A stretch of 64,000 nt of DNA from an uncultured Aquimarina sp. (GCF_947500065.1 NZ_CANMQT010000003.1:124001-188000); one strand, 5' to 3'; positions 27,782-37,227 are shown, numbered from the stretch's first letter. The notes: a model not told the origin generated them from the sequence alone. Numbers and translations are program-made.

Positions 27782-28320
27782 TAGGTAATGATATTGTAGA
27801 TCTCGAACTCGCTGCCGTACAAAGTAATTGGCAGAGAAAAGGTTGGTTACAAAAAATCTTTACTGAATCAGAACAAAATAGAATTTGGAAGGCAGAAAAT
27901 CCTAATCAAATGGTATGGAAGTTATGGAGTATGAAAGAGGCTGTGTACAAAGCACATCAGAGACGTTTTTCATTATCTCCCAAATACAACCCTCGGGATT
28001 TTATCTGCGCAGATACATTGGTAGGTATTGATACGTATTGGTATCAAACTGTTTCAAAACAAACAAAAAAGTACGTTTATACCATTGCGTATACTGATGA
28101 CACGAATTTCATTTCGAAAGTTTTTACGGATAAATCTTTAGAGTATAAAAAAACACTTCAATATTATATTGCTGATATATTAGATGTGAATCTATCCGCT
28201 GTCTCTATAAAAAAAGATGACAATGGTATTCCTGGCGTCAAAATACATAATAAATTTACGGATATCCCTCTTTCTTTATCTAGTCACGGCTCATTCTCGG
28301 CTTTTACCATTAATTTGTAA
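27778..28320 (+). CDS. 4'-phosphopantetheinyl transferase
   Basis: This enzyme activates the adjacent ACP by attaching the CoA-derived phosphopantetheine arm. The 180-aa product has the two PPTase signatures: GNDIVDL at residues 3-9 (Mg-binding Asp) and WSMKEAVYKA at 50-59 (catalytic Glu/Lys). It is shorter than Sfp-type enzymes with a full N-terminal half. It is the last gene of the run that starts at 20372. A 75-bp gap follows before the M16 protease. Confidence 0.92.
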   Translation: MIGNDIVDLELAAVQSNWQRKGWLQKIFTESEQNRIWKAENPNQMVWKLWSMKEAVYKAHQRRFSLSPKYNPRDFICADTLVGIDTYWYQTVSKQTKKYVYTIAYTDDTNFISKVFTDKSLEYKKTLQYYIADILDVNLSAVSIKKDDNGIPGVKIHNKFTDIPLSLSSHGSFSAFTINL

Positions 28321-28340
28321 TAAAATAATATTTGTTTTTA

Positions 28341-28348
28341 TACATTTG
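28341..28348 (+). promoter_or_regulatory. Candidate -7 box (TACATTTG) for the M16 gene
   Basis: An exact match to the Bacteroidota -7 consensus TAnnTTTG, 48 bp upstream of the M16 protease start. No well-spaced -33 TTG is evident. Confidence 0.4.
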
Positions 28349-28395
28349 GTTTTAACAAATTCAATAATTCATTAATCAAAACAATTGCACATATT

Positions 28396-31242
28396 ATGTC
28401 ATTTCCTAAATCAACTATTGTAATAACGGCTATTACAATGGTTCTGTTTTCCTGCTCAAAAACAGAACAAGAAGCTAAAGTTTCGGATGCTTCAGAAACA
28501 ATAGAATTTAAAATAGATTACGAAAAATTCACCTTGGATAACGGTTTAGAAGTTATTCTACATGAGGATCATAGTGATCCAATTGTCGCGGTAGCTACGA
28601 TGATGCATGTAGGTTCTAATAGAGAAAAACCTGGTAAAACTGGTTTTGCCCACTTTTTTGAACATATGTCATTTAATGATTCAGAGAATACACCTGTTGG
28701 AGCTAATAGAAAACTAATTCCGGAATGGGGTGGACAAAGAAATGGAGGAACCTGGAGCGATGGAACAGTATATTATGAAGTAGTTCCAAAAGATGCGTTT
28801 GAGAAAATCTTATGGATAGATTCAGATCGTTATGGATACATGATTAATACGGTTACTGAGGCAGCTTTAGAAAGAGAAAAACAGGTGGTTAAAAATGAAA
28901 AACGTCAACGTGTAGATAATGCACCCTATGGATATACAGATGAAATCGTAAGGAAAAATCTATATCCAGAGGGTCATCCATATAGTTGGACGGTAATAGG
29001 ATCATTACCAGATTTACAATCCGCAACACTAGAAGATGTTAAAGAATTTTATAAGCAATATTATGGCGCTAGTAATGGTTCTTTAGTTATTGCTGGAGAT
29101 ATTGATATCGAAGAAACTAAAGAATTGGTTAAAAAGTGGTTTGGAGAGATTGAAAAAGGACCGGATGTTGCTCCGTTAAAACCAATGCCTGTAAGTTTAT
29201 CAGAGAGCAAATCGTTATATTTTGAAGATAATTTTGCAAAACTTCCTGAGCTAAGAATGGTATTTCCTTCTGTAGAGGAATATCATAAAGATGTTTATGC
29301 ACTACAGATTTTAGGACAATTATTGACCGGAAGTAAAAAATCGCCTTTATATAAAGTAATTGTGGAGGAAAAGAAATTAGCTCCAAGACCATTTACCTTT
29401 CAACGATCAAATGAATTAGCTGGAGAATTTACATTTGGAGTACGTGCCAATGCAGGGGTAGATCTTGATAGTGTTAAAGCTGCTATAGATGAAGGGTTGG
29501 CTAGATTCGAAAGAGATGGATTTGATGATAATGAATTAAAAAAAATCAAAGCGGAATTAGAAACTGGATTGTATCAAGGGTTTAGTGAAGTATTAAGTAA
29601 AGCATTTCAATTAGTACAAGACAATGAATTTAATGGTGATCCAGGATATATCACGAAGACCGTAAAATTGACAAATGCAGTTACTAAGGATGATATTATG
29701 CGTGTATTCAATACATATATAAAAGATAAAAATTATGTAATGACCAGTGTTGTTCCGAAGGGACAATTGGATCTTGCTGTTACAGACTCAAATCAGGCTA
29801 TTGTATGGATTGAAGAGGTTAAAAATGATGTTGCCAGCGAAGAAGTTAGCCAAGGAGAGGAAGCAGTTTATGAAAAAACACCTTCAGCACATGATCGTAG
29901 CGAACCTAAATTTGGAGAACTGCCATTGTTTAAGTCTCCAGAAGTCTGGACAAGTCAAGCGGCTAATGGTGTTAAAATATTCGGAATTGAGAATACAGAA
30001 CTTCCGTTAGTGAATTTTGACATTACTGTTGCAGGAGGACATCTTTTAGATCCTATTGATAAAGCGGGAGTTTCAAGTTTAATGACGAGCTTGATGATGG
30101 AAGGAACAGCGACTAAAACACCAGCCGAATTAGAAGAAGCTATCGGTCTATTAGGGGCATCTATTAATATGTTTAGCTCTAGTGAAGAAATTAGAATTAC
30201 CGCATCTTGTCTCTCTAAGAATTTTAAGGAAACGCTGGCATTGGTAGAAGAAATTATATTACAACCACGATGGGATGAAAAAGAGTACAATCGATTAAAA
30301 CAAGCTTTACAAACGAGTTTGAAAGGTCGTGAAGCTAATCCTAATGCAATTGCATCGGTTAATTTTAATAAACTTGTATATGGAGATCAGCACATCTTAG
30401 GAGTGCCGAATTCTGGTACACTGGAGACTATTGATAATATTACATTAGATGATGTAAAAGCTCACTATAAGAATTTTTCTTCTAAAAATGCGGTTTTCCA
30501 TGTTGCAGGAAACATAAATCAAGAAGAAGTAAATACGGCATTATCATCCTTAGCATCAAATTGGAATACCGAAAAGGTGGAAATTCCTGATTTCAAAACT
30601 GTTGAAAATAACCAAGTAGATCAACTATATTTTATAGATGTTCCTAATGCAAAACAATCCGTAATTTTTATTGGAAACTTAGCATTATCATCGACTAATG
30701 AAGAGTTTAATAATTTAGAATATGCAAATGAAATTCTAGGAGGAGGATCTAGTGGTAGATTGTTTCAAACTCTTAGAATTGAAAAAGGATATACTTATGG
30801 AGCATATTCTGGTATCAGAGGACTAAAAAATATAAGTCCTTTTACTGTAAGAACAAGTGTCCGTGCAAATGCTACCTTACCATCATTAAAAATCATTGAA
30901 GACATGATTACTAATTATGGAGAAAGTTTTGATGAAGCCTCTGCAGAGATTACAAAAACAAAAATTCTGAAAGGAAGTACCAGAGCTTATGAAGGCTTGG
31001 GAGATAAGCTTAACATTCTCAGAGAAATGAGTAAATACAATAAACCAGCATCGTTTATTGAAGATGATCAAAAAGAATTAGTTGCTATGACAGCGCTAGA
31101 TTTTAAAGCGATCATAGCCAAGTATATTCAGGAAAACAAAATGATATATGTAATTGTAGGCGACAAAGCAACACAATTAAAAGAAATTAAAAAATTTAAT
31201 AAAATAGTCACAGAATTAGATATTCACGGACATAAAATCTAA
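28396..31242 (+). CDS. M16-family zinc metallopeptidase (two-domain lipoprotein)
   Basis: A 948-aa pitrilysin-type protease. A lipoprotein-type leader with FSC at 18-20 precedes the first M16 domain. That domain has the inverted zinc motif HFFEH (86-90) and the downstream Glu helix EREKQVVKNEK (about 164-174). The second half (about 505-940) contains a matching inactive M16 repeat with IEKGYTYGAYSG. The two halves form a clam-shell that degrades short peptides, probably in the periplasm. A terminator follows. Confidence 0.93.
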   Translation: MSFPKSTIVITAITMVLFSCSKTEQEAKVSDASETIEFKIDYEKFTLDNGLEVILHEDHSDPIVAVATMMHVGSNREKPGKTGFAHFFEHMSFNDSENTPVGANRKLIPEWGGQRNGGTWSDGTVYYEVVPKDAFEKILWIDSDRYGYMINTVTEAALEREKQVVKNEKRQRVDNAPYGYTDEIVRKNLYPEGHPYSWTVIGSLPDLQSATLEDVKEFYKQYYGASNGSLVIAGDIDIEETKELVKKWFGEIEKGPDVAPLKPMPVSLSESKSLYFEDNFAKLPELRMVFPSVEEYHKDVYALQILGQLLTGSKKSPLYKVIVEEKKLAPRPFTFQRSNELAGEFTFGVRANAGVDLDSVKAAIDEGLARFERDGFDDNELKKIKAELETGLYQGFSEVLSKAFQLVQDNEFNGDPGYITKTVKLTNAVTKDDIMRVFNTYIKDKNYVMTSVVPKGQLDLAVTDSNQAIVWIEEVKNDVASEEVSQGEEAVYEKTPSAHDRSEPKFGELPLFKSPEVWTSQAANGVKIFGIENTELPLVNFDITVAGGHLLDPIDKAGVSSLMTSLMMEGTATKTPAELEEAIGLLGASINMFSSSEEIRITASCLSKNFKETLALVEEIILQPRWDEKEYNRLKQALQTSLKGREANPNAIASVNFNKLVYGDQHILGVPNSGTLETIDNITLDDVKAHYKNFSSKNAVFHVAGNINQEEVNTALSSLASNWNTEKVEIPDFKTVENNQVDQLYFIDVPNAKQSVIFIGNLALSSTNEEFNNLEYANEILGGGSSGRLFQTLRIEKGYTYGAYSGIRGLKNISPFTVRTSVRANATLPSLKIIEDMITNYGESFDEASAEITKTKILKGSTRAYEGLGDKLNILREMSKYNKPASFIEDDQKELVAMTALDFKAIIAKYIQENKMIYVIVGDKATQLKEIKKFNKIVTELDIHGHKI

Positions 31243-31266
31243 TAACAGACTAATATTGTATTTATT

Positions 31267-31306
31267 AAAATGGTCGGATGTAAAAACATCTGACCATTTT
31301 ATTTTT
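31267..31306 (+). terminator. Rho-independent terminator after the M16 gene
   Basis: A 15-bp stem (31267-31281 with 31286-31300, one G-U pair) with an AAAA loop is followed by an AT-rich tail ATTTTT. It starts 24 bp after the protease stop. Confidence 0.85.
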
Positions 31307-31387
31307 ATAGGGGTTTTGCCCCTCATAAATACCGTATTTATACCCTTACACACCTTGTGAATCATCAGTATCTTTACTAAAGGGAAA

Positions 31388-31555
31388 ATGAATACACAAA
31401 AACAATTCAAAATGATTACAGAATTAATAACTAAAGGGGAAGATAAACGTGATAATAAGATTGAAATTACACGTTTAAAAGAGATGAATATTGTCAATAA
31501 TGGACTTTTGAAAACCTCAAAAAAGCTTGCAAAAGCTTATAATATAAATATATAA
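31388..31555 (+). CDS. Small basic hypothetical protein, 55 aa
   Basis: A 55-codon frame with a good upstream ribosome-binding stretch (AAAGGGAAA directly before the ATG). The product is lysine-, isoleucine- and asparagine-rich (MNTQKQFKMITELITKGEDK...) and predicted mostly helical. It is the only gene-like feature in the 365-bp gap between the M16 terminator and the YceI gene. The antisense frame that crosses it also crosses the terminator and is not believed. No family is recognised. Confidence 0.4.
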   Translation: MNTQKQFKMITELITKGEDKRDNKIEITRLKEMNIVNNGLLKTSKKLAKAYNINI

Positions 31556-31607
31556 GGTATCATTATGATATATTTGATGAGAGCATTAAATATGTTTAAT
31601 AGTATAT

Positions 31608-32213
31608 TTATTTAAGGATTGGGAAATCAAAAACAATATTCAATTTGTTTTTCTCCCTTTCATCATGAATATTTACACCATAATCGCTAGTATATATAGT
31701 AGTTTTACCTAAAAGGTTTTTTGTAATATCAAGGGTGAAATTAATAATAACTTCTTTCGTAATACCTTTGATAGTAAGGTTACCGATTACTTTGTAGTTA
31801 TTATCACCAAAATGAACTACCTCTTTACTTTCAAAGGCTATTTTAGGGTATTTCTTTTTGTAAAAAAACTTTTCCCACATCAGATGTCCATCTCTTAAAA
31901 AATTGTCAGTATCTAGAGTATTTACAAGAGCTGTACCTTTAAAACTAGCATTGTCAGAATCTTCAGGATTAAAAGATATTTTGAAATCAAGACCACTAAT
32001 AGTACCGCCAGTCTCTTCGGAAACAAAATCAAAAGAAATTTTTGCGTTTTTTTTATCGAACTCTAATTTGATAACATCATTAATAAGCGCATCTTCATGT
32101 CCAACATAACCATCAGAAACATTAGTAATATCATTAGAAGAAGCTGGAAATTGACCATATCCGAAAGTGATCAAAAAGACTAAGAAAAGGACGAAATTAA
32201 TGTAGGTTTTCAT
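31608..32213 (-). CDS. YceI-like secreted protein
   Basis: A 201-aa lipocalin-fold protein of the YceI family, which binds long isoprenoid or fatty-acyl chains in the periplasm. It has a signal peptide (MKTYINFVLFLVFLITFGYG) and the typical run of features: ISFDFVSEETGGTISGLD, DTDNFLRDGHL, FYKKKYPKIAFES and the NLTIKGITKEV strand. The conserved 'R..HL....F' segment is clear. It is a single gene on the minus strand with no partner. Confidence 0.9.
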   Translation of the reverse strand: MKTYINFVLFLVFLITFGYGQFPASSNDITNVSDGYVGHEDALINDVIKLEFDKKNAKISFDFVSEETGGTISGLDFKISFNPEDSDNASFKGTALVNTLDTDNFLRDGHLMWEKFFYKKKYPKIAFESKEVVHFGDNNYKVIGNLTIKGITKEVIINFTLDITKNLLGKTTIYTSDYGVNIHDEREKNKLNIVFDFPILK

Positions 32214-32411
32214 ATTGCAAGTTATTTTTTATAATATATAAATAAACAATAATTATTCCAAAAGCTTTAACAGATCAAAGGTTCTAAAACATTTAAAATG
32301 AGGTGAATAATTATAATTTGATGTTAACGTTTCTATTTAACTCTGAAAAAAAATATAACTTAGAAAGGAAATTGAATACCAGTCAGGTAACTAAACCATA
32401 AACATTTACAT

Positions 32412-32594
32412 ATGGAAAGTCAAAAAAAAGAGAAATCCTGGTCAAAAAGAAAGTTTGCAGATTTCCAAAACAAGTATCGTCGATCTTCTAATTTCGGATA
32501 TGGATCCAAGAGAGATAAATTTGCTATCGCTGGTGATGGTGAATTGTCCGTTCCCGAAAAAAAGAATACAGACGATAAAGGTTCTACTAACTAA
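32412..32594 (+). CDS. Small charged hypothetical protein, 60 aa
   Basis: A 60-codon ATG frame encoding a highly charged, probably disordered protein (MESQKKEKSWSKRKFADFQNKYR...) with no hydrophobic segment. The composition (K/R/S/D-rich, few hydrophobics) is unlike random AT-rich translation and favours a real small gene. It ends 3 bp before the convergent stop of the MFS transporter. Confidence 0.5.
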   Translation: MESQKKEKSWSKRKFADFQNKYRRSSNFGYGSKRDKFAIAGDGELSVPEKKNTDDKGSTN

Positions 32595-32597
32595 TAG

Positions 32598-33803
32598 TTA
32601 TTGTTTTATCTTTCTCATGGAAGCTTTTAGATATAGTAGAATCCCAATGGATATTGCAGCACAAATCGAGAACCCTAAAAATAAGGGGAGTGCTGTGTTT
32701 TCAACAAATCTTCCTATATAAGTACTAATAGGAACAGCCATTAGTGTGCTTATAAATCCCGTTATCGCAGCCGCAATTCCTGCAATATGACCAACAGGTT
32801 CCATGGCTAATGCCCTTAAGTTTCCAAATAAAAATCCAATCGAAAAGAATTGTAATCCGAAGAAAATTAATAAGACGGTTACATTAGGATTTGTAACTCC
32901 ATAAAATAAGACAATATATAATAAGGAAATACCAAAGAAAGCGTATAACGAAATAGAAACTAGTTTTTCCATTCCGTATTTTAGAACCAATGTGCCATTC
33001 AAAAAAGTTGCAGTACCAATAGAAATAGCTAATAACGCAAAGATATACGGGAACTCATCTTTTAGTTGATATTGCTGTTCGAAAATTTGCTGAGAGCTAC
33101 TAAGGTACACCAAAAAAGAACCTACAATGAATCCAGAAATAAGGGTATATCCAATGGTTGCTTTATAGTTAGATAATTCTTTTATTCCATTAATAAAAAT
33201 ACGTGGAGAAAATGGAATTCGTTTAGAAACTTCTAAGGTTTCAGCTTGTCTTTTCCAAAACCAGAGAGAAACTAATCCACTAAATATTAATTGAATATAA
33301 AATATTGCTTGCCAATTATAATGATCTAATACCGTTTTTCCTAAAGCTGGAGCAATAATAGGAACCAGGATAAAAACTACAGTAATAAATGACATAATAC
33401 GAGCCATATAATCGCCACTGTAACTATCACGAATCATAGCAATTGCAATAGTTCTGGGAGCAGAAAGGCCTATTCCTTGAAGAATCCTACCTGCTATCAT
33501 AACTGTTAGGTTTGTGGCATTAATGCACATAAAACTAGCTAAAATGAAAAGAGCGAAACCTATATATACAACAGGTTTTCTACCAACACTATCCGAAATA
33601 GGTCCAAAAATTAGCGGACCGATACCTAGACCTAAAAAGATCATAGTAATCAGTAATTGATTATCTGCTAATTCGGTTGTACCAATATTAATTCCAATGA
33701 TATCTAATGCGGGTAATAGCGCATCAATCGCCAACGCTACAATAGACATTAATGAAGCCATCAGGACAATGAATTCTAACTGTGCATATTTCTTTTTGAG
33801 CAT
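32598..33803 (-). CDS. Bcr/CflA-type multidrug efflux MFS transporter
   Basis: An inner-membrane drug:H+ antiporter of about 401 aa with 12 hydrophobic segments. The family marks are the TM1 ALAIDALLPALD, motif A GPISDSVGRKPVVY (about 70-84) and the TM4 GRILQGIGLSAPRT with IAMIRD. The start chosen is MLKKKYAQLEF; an upstream ATG (33821) would add MSYFCR. Substrates of the family include bicyclomycin, chloramphenicol and sulfonamides, and cannot be predicted here. Confidence 0.9.
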   Translation of the reverse strand: MLKKKYAQLEFIVLMASLMSIVALAIDALLPALDIIGINIGTTELADNQLLITMIFLGLGIGPLIFGPISDSVGRKPVVYIGFALFILASFMCINATNLTVMIAGRILQGIGLSAPRTIAIAMIRDSYSGDYMARIMSFITVVFILVPIIAPALGKTVLDHYNWQAIFYIQLIFSGLVSLWFWKRQAETLEVSKRIPFSPRIFINGIKELSNYKATIGYTLISGFIVGSFLVYLSSSQQIFEQQYQLKDEFPYIFALLAISIGTATFLNGTLVLKYGMEKLVSISLYAFFGISLLYIVLFYGVTNPNVTVLLIFFGLQFFSIGFLFGNLRALAMEPVGHIAGIAAAITGFISTLMAVPISTYIGRFVENTALPLFLGFSICAAISIGILLYLKASMRKIKQ

Positions 33804-33957
33804 CCGGCAAAAGTAGCTCATTTAGTAATACATTGTAATATTCATCATTGCTATTTAACCTTTATTTAGTAGCAACGTATTTTTAGTATTAAAACTGGAT
33901 TTAATTTATTGATCGTTTTGCATTATCAATTTCAAAATATGCAAAAGCTTTTTTAAA

Positions 33958-36957
33958 TTATTTTTCGATTAAAATCTTTCGGTTAATTATCTCTTTTCCA
34001 TTTGTAATCTTTGCGATATATAATCCAATTGGTAAATGTCCTAAACTGATTGAACCGATTCCATTTTCTATTTGCTCATTATGCACTGCTTGACCTACAC
34101 TATTGAAGATGTATATTTTAGCAGTTTTCGAACCATCAATACTAATATGAAGTAGATCAGAGAGCGGAATAGGATAAAGATTAATATAAGTTTTTTTAAT
34201 TTCGTTGGTTCCTAATCTAGAATTTTCGACTGTATCAAACCTCCATTGTTGATTTTGATTGGTGCTACCAGAGGTCCATAGATATACGTTTTGATCAATA
34301 GCGCCGCCACGGTCACCATCTAATGAATAATTCGTTCCTCGTTTTTGTAATCGATAATGTCCTGAACCAGCATCTATTTTTTCCCATTGCTGACCATAGT
34401 CTGAAGCGTCACAAGGTTGTAGTGTCACATCTTGTCCATTAGTACCTCCAGATCCTCCATCTAAGCATACATTGGTATTGTATTTTTGATATGAATAATA
34501 ACCTCCTCCGCGATCAATTTCTGTCCATGTTAAATTATTATGCTGCACATTGGTATACAATTCAACACTTCTGCCTACAACAGCTCCGCTACCACCATCA
34601 ATAGCAAATCCGGTAGCATTTCTTTTTATTAATTGGAAGTTGCCTCCACCAGTCGTAATAGCTTCTCCATATACTTCTACTTCAGCAAGAGATAAAGTAC
34701 CATTTCCATTTATTTGCACTTTGATTATATGACCAGTTACTCCACCTGCATTTACAGTGATTGAAGGGTTAGGAGCAGAGGTAAAAGACTTAGAAAATGT
34801 AGTGTCTCCATCCGAATTTATAATAGAGACGGTATAATTTGATAACCTGTTTGTACAACAATCGGTTCTATTAAAAACGACAATTTCATCAATACTATAA
34901 CTGGACTCCAGATCCACTTGCCACCAAGGGTTTACCTCTGTTTCTGTATGAGTTACAGATCCTCCTGACCACGATCCATTGGTATTATTGTCTATAGCTC
35001 TTGGAGCAGCACCTCCATGTGCTTGATTGGTCGATGACTGTGTAGCTGTTCCTCCTAAGGCGAGGTTGTCTGATCCTCCATTATCATTATTTCTGGAAAT
35101 TTTAATACTATTAAGATTAAATGAGTTAGAAGCTCCACTAGCCAGAACTTTCATGCTTTGTACCCCTTTAGATAATGTGATTCCTGTTTTAACTGTAAGA
35201 TCATTCCATATTTGTGTTCCTCCCGTTGCAGCTAAGGGTACTTCTCCTGTTTTATCATTGCCTCCAAATTCGAATTTGATTTTACCACTGGCACTGTTCG
35301 CTGCGTAGTTTATAGATATATCATAGGTAGCTGTTTCTGGCACATACACTGTGTATGCCAACCATTCTCCTGAGGCTATCCAACCTATATTATAACCACC
35401 TCCAGTACGAGTTTGTACGTCTACATTTTCATCAGTACGATATTGATTTCCAGAATTACCATTAGAAGAATCTTTATAGGTTCTTCCTTCTCCAATCACA
35501 GGAGAGTAATCATAGTTTTCTGCCTCAATGGTCATAGGTAAAACATTCATATTATAATCAGGTAATCCGGCTGTAAACCCACTGATTGGATCTCCATAAC
35601 AACCAGATGGCCTCCTATAAGTCAGACCTCCCCAACCAAGAGCATCATTGGTCCAACCAGCTTGTTCATATCCATCTATTTCTATTGATTTGTCTCGAGC
35701 ACGTAATGTCCATTTCGCTTCATCTTCTGATTTAAATCCTCTACCGATATAATGTCCTACAGACATCTCCCAATTAGGACGATTTTTTGTAAAACCTCCA
35801 ATACCGTCTGGACTTATAGACTTACTGTACCATCTTTCAGTTCTATCAAAACCTTGAAGAAAAGTACTTGGTTCCCAGGGAGAGGTTTGATCAGGATATG
35901 AAGCTAGATATGATACATTATAACGTAATGAATATTCTAATCCTAATAACAAACGATCATCTTCGTGACTGTATAAATCATCTCCTTGATTCCATGCCAT
36001 TTCTGCCATAGCGTTTAATAATCCCAAACCAAACATTACATGTGCTTGATCTCTAGATGATTCTTGACATTGCCCCGTCTCATAAATATAATTGGTCAAT
36101 ACTTCATTATACCCATAATCAGGGATAGAGTTTCCTTGTGAAGTATTATAGGTATCTACGTGTTCTCCTGAATCAATAAGATTTGTGTGTGTTCTTGGAC
36201 CTGATGGATACGATAAATCATCAGAACGGTGTGGTTGTCCTTTTATATATCTAAGTGCACGATCATACATGATTTCGTTATCCAAAAAGATTCCCATCGC
36301 CATAACCGTACGCCAACCTGACAATCCCTGATTACCGTGACGTCCAGGATCTCCTTGATAGGAACTCCAATAAAATGTGCTATTAGACCTGATATCAGAA
36401 GGAACGGTTGTGTTAGAGTATCCAGGATACACTAACATATCTTTAAACTTTTGTATATCAGATGCTGACCAGTCAGAGTAGGTGCTTTTTATAATTTCTG
36501 CGGCTTCAATCATTATATGAGCAATACCGCCACTTAGTGCTTCTGTTCCGTTACTGGTTACTGATTTTAAATTAGACCAAGCTTTAAAAATTTCTATTGC
36601 TTTTTCGGCATGTCTAGTATCTTTGCTAACATACCATCTAATGGCATTATAATATGCAGCACGAATATCACTATTCCAAGCATTATAATTGGTTCGAGGA
36701 GAATCTCTTGCTAATAATGTAAAGCTTTCATTTCCTTGAACATTATAATTATAGCTGGATTTAGAATCAGCAATCATATTTTGATAGGAAGTATACCAAG
36801 GGTCTATTTTTGCTTCCACCATATATTTCATCCTATCAAGATCTGATTTCTTATGGGATATGCCAGGATGTACCATCTGAGCTTCTGCAAAATGTATAGC
36901 TATGATGTGAAAAAAGAATAATAAAATGACTTTTTTAATAGGATAAGAGTAGTTCAT
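33958..36957 (-). CDS. Multimodular secreted alginate lyase (CBM6, F5/8C, ricin-B, T9SS)
   Basis: A 999-aa extracellular polysaccharide lyase. Order: signal peptide (1-26); an alpha/alpha-toroid alginate-lyase domain (about 30-440, containing GGIAHIMIEAAE, HGNQGLSGWRTV and DYGYNEVLTNY); a CBM6-like module (about 475-615, TIEAENY...GWIASGEWLAY); an F5/8-type discoidin domain (about 630-765, ATQSSTNQAHGG...NPWWQVDLE); a ricin-type beta-trefoil lectin (about 772-905, three QxW-like repeats such as QQWEKI and QQWRF); and a type A T9SS sorting domain (about 920-999, ending NRKILIEK). The fold family includes beta-eliminative alginate lyases. The exact substrate is not proven by sequence. Tandem palindromic operators lie just upstream. 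Confidence 0.9.
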   Translation of the reverse strand: MNYSYPIKKVILLFFFHIIAIHFAEAQMVHPGISHKKSDLDRMKYMVEAKIDPWYTSYQNMIADSKSSYNYNVQGNESFTLLARDSPRTNYNAWNSDIRAAYYNAIRWYVSKDTRHAEKAIEIFKAWSNLKSVTSNGTEALSGGIAHIMIEAAEIIKSTYSDWSASDIQKFKDMLVYPGYSNTTVPSDIRSNSTFYWSSYQGDPGRHGNQGLSGWRTVMAMGIFLDNEIMYDRALRYIKGQPHRSDDLSYPSGPRTHTNLIDSGEHVDTYNTSQGNSIPDYGYNEVLTNYIYETGQCQESSRDQAHVMFGLGLLNAMAEMAWNQGDDLYSHEDDRLLLGLEYSLRYNVSYLASYPDQTSPWEPSTFLQGFDRTERWYSKSISPDGIGGFTKNRPNWEMSVGHYIGRGFKSEDEAKWTLRARDKSIEIDGYEQAGWTNDALGWGGLTYRRPSGCYGDPISGFTAGLPDYNMNVLPMTIEAENYDYSPVIGEGRTYKDSSNGNSGNQYRTDENVDVQTRTGGGYNIGWIASGEWLAYTVYVPETATYDISINYAANSASGKIKFEFGGNDKTGEVPLAATGGTQIWNDLTVKTGITLSKGVQSMKVLASGASNSFNLNSIKISRNNDNGGSDNLALGGTATQSSTNQAHGGAAPRAIDNNTNGSWSGGSVTHTETEVNPWWQVDLESSYSIDEIVVFNRTDCCTNRLSNYTVSIINSDGDTTFSKSFTSAPNPSITVNAGGVTGHIIKVQINGNGTLSLAEVEVYGEAITTGGGNFQLIKRNATGFAIDGGSGAVVGRSVELYTNVQHNNLTWTEIDRGGGYYSYQKYNTNVCLDGGSGGTNGQDVTLQPCDASDYGQQWEKIDAGSGHYRLQKRGTNYSLDGDRGGAIDQNVYLWTSGSTNQNQQWRFDTVENSRLGTNEIKKTYINLYPIPLSDLLHISIDGSKTAKIYIFNSVGQAVHNEQIENGIGSISLGHLPIGLYIAKITNGKEIINRKILIEK

Positions 36958-36989
36958 TGTGTCAATTAGTTAGTTGGTTAATTCTTTTA

Positions 36990-37001
36990 TTGGTTAACCA
37001 A
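36990..37001. promoter_or_regulatory. GntR-like operator site 1 (TTGGTTAACCAA)
   Basis: A perfect 12-bp palindrome 33 bp upstream of the alginate lyase ATG. The TGGT...ACCA architecture is that of FadR-subfamily GntR regulators, the group that controls alginate and hexuronate catabolism in other bacteria. A half-site TTGGTTAA lies at 36974-36981. No GntR gene is in the window. Confidence 0.55.
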
Positions 37002-37009
37002 AATTTATT

Positions 37010-37021
37010 TTGGTCAACCAA
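37010..37021. promoter_or_regulatory. GntR-like operator site 2 (TTGGTCAACCAA)
   Basis: A second near-identical palindrome, centred exactly 20 bp from site 1, so both sites would face the same side of the helix. Together they form a 34-bp inverted repeat (36989-37022, 15 of 16 arm positions matching). A minus-strand AAATTTTG (7 of 8 to TAnnTTTG) lies between them, so binding would occlude the promoter. Confidence 0.55.
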
Positions 37022-37227
37022 TTTATAAATATATATAATCATAGAGTATAGGTAGGTGTCTCTTTAGAATTCGTAAGTACATTTTTAGAATACGCTGGCG
37101 ATGAAGCTTTATAAATTTCAAAATTAGATTAAAATAGCGGTCAACAACGGAACCATAAAGGATAAAATTCGTAAATTACGGTATGAAAATTGATTATTAA
37201 CTTATTGTAAAACAAAATGATAGAGAG

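Noticed and set aside
20372..28320. Flexirubin / aryl polyene cluster interpretation
   Set aside because: Those clusters share KS, dehydratase, ACP and PPTase genes but have an aromatic starter branch (ammonia-lyase) and several ketosynthases. Here there is one ketosynthase and a type III PKS instead.
31216..31497. 93-codon minus-strand frame between the M16 and YceI genes
   Set aside because: It overlaps the M16 3' end and crosses a clear terminator hairpin; its translation is unlike a real protein. The plus-strand 55-codon frame has a ribosome site and is preferred.
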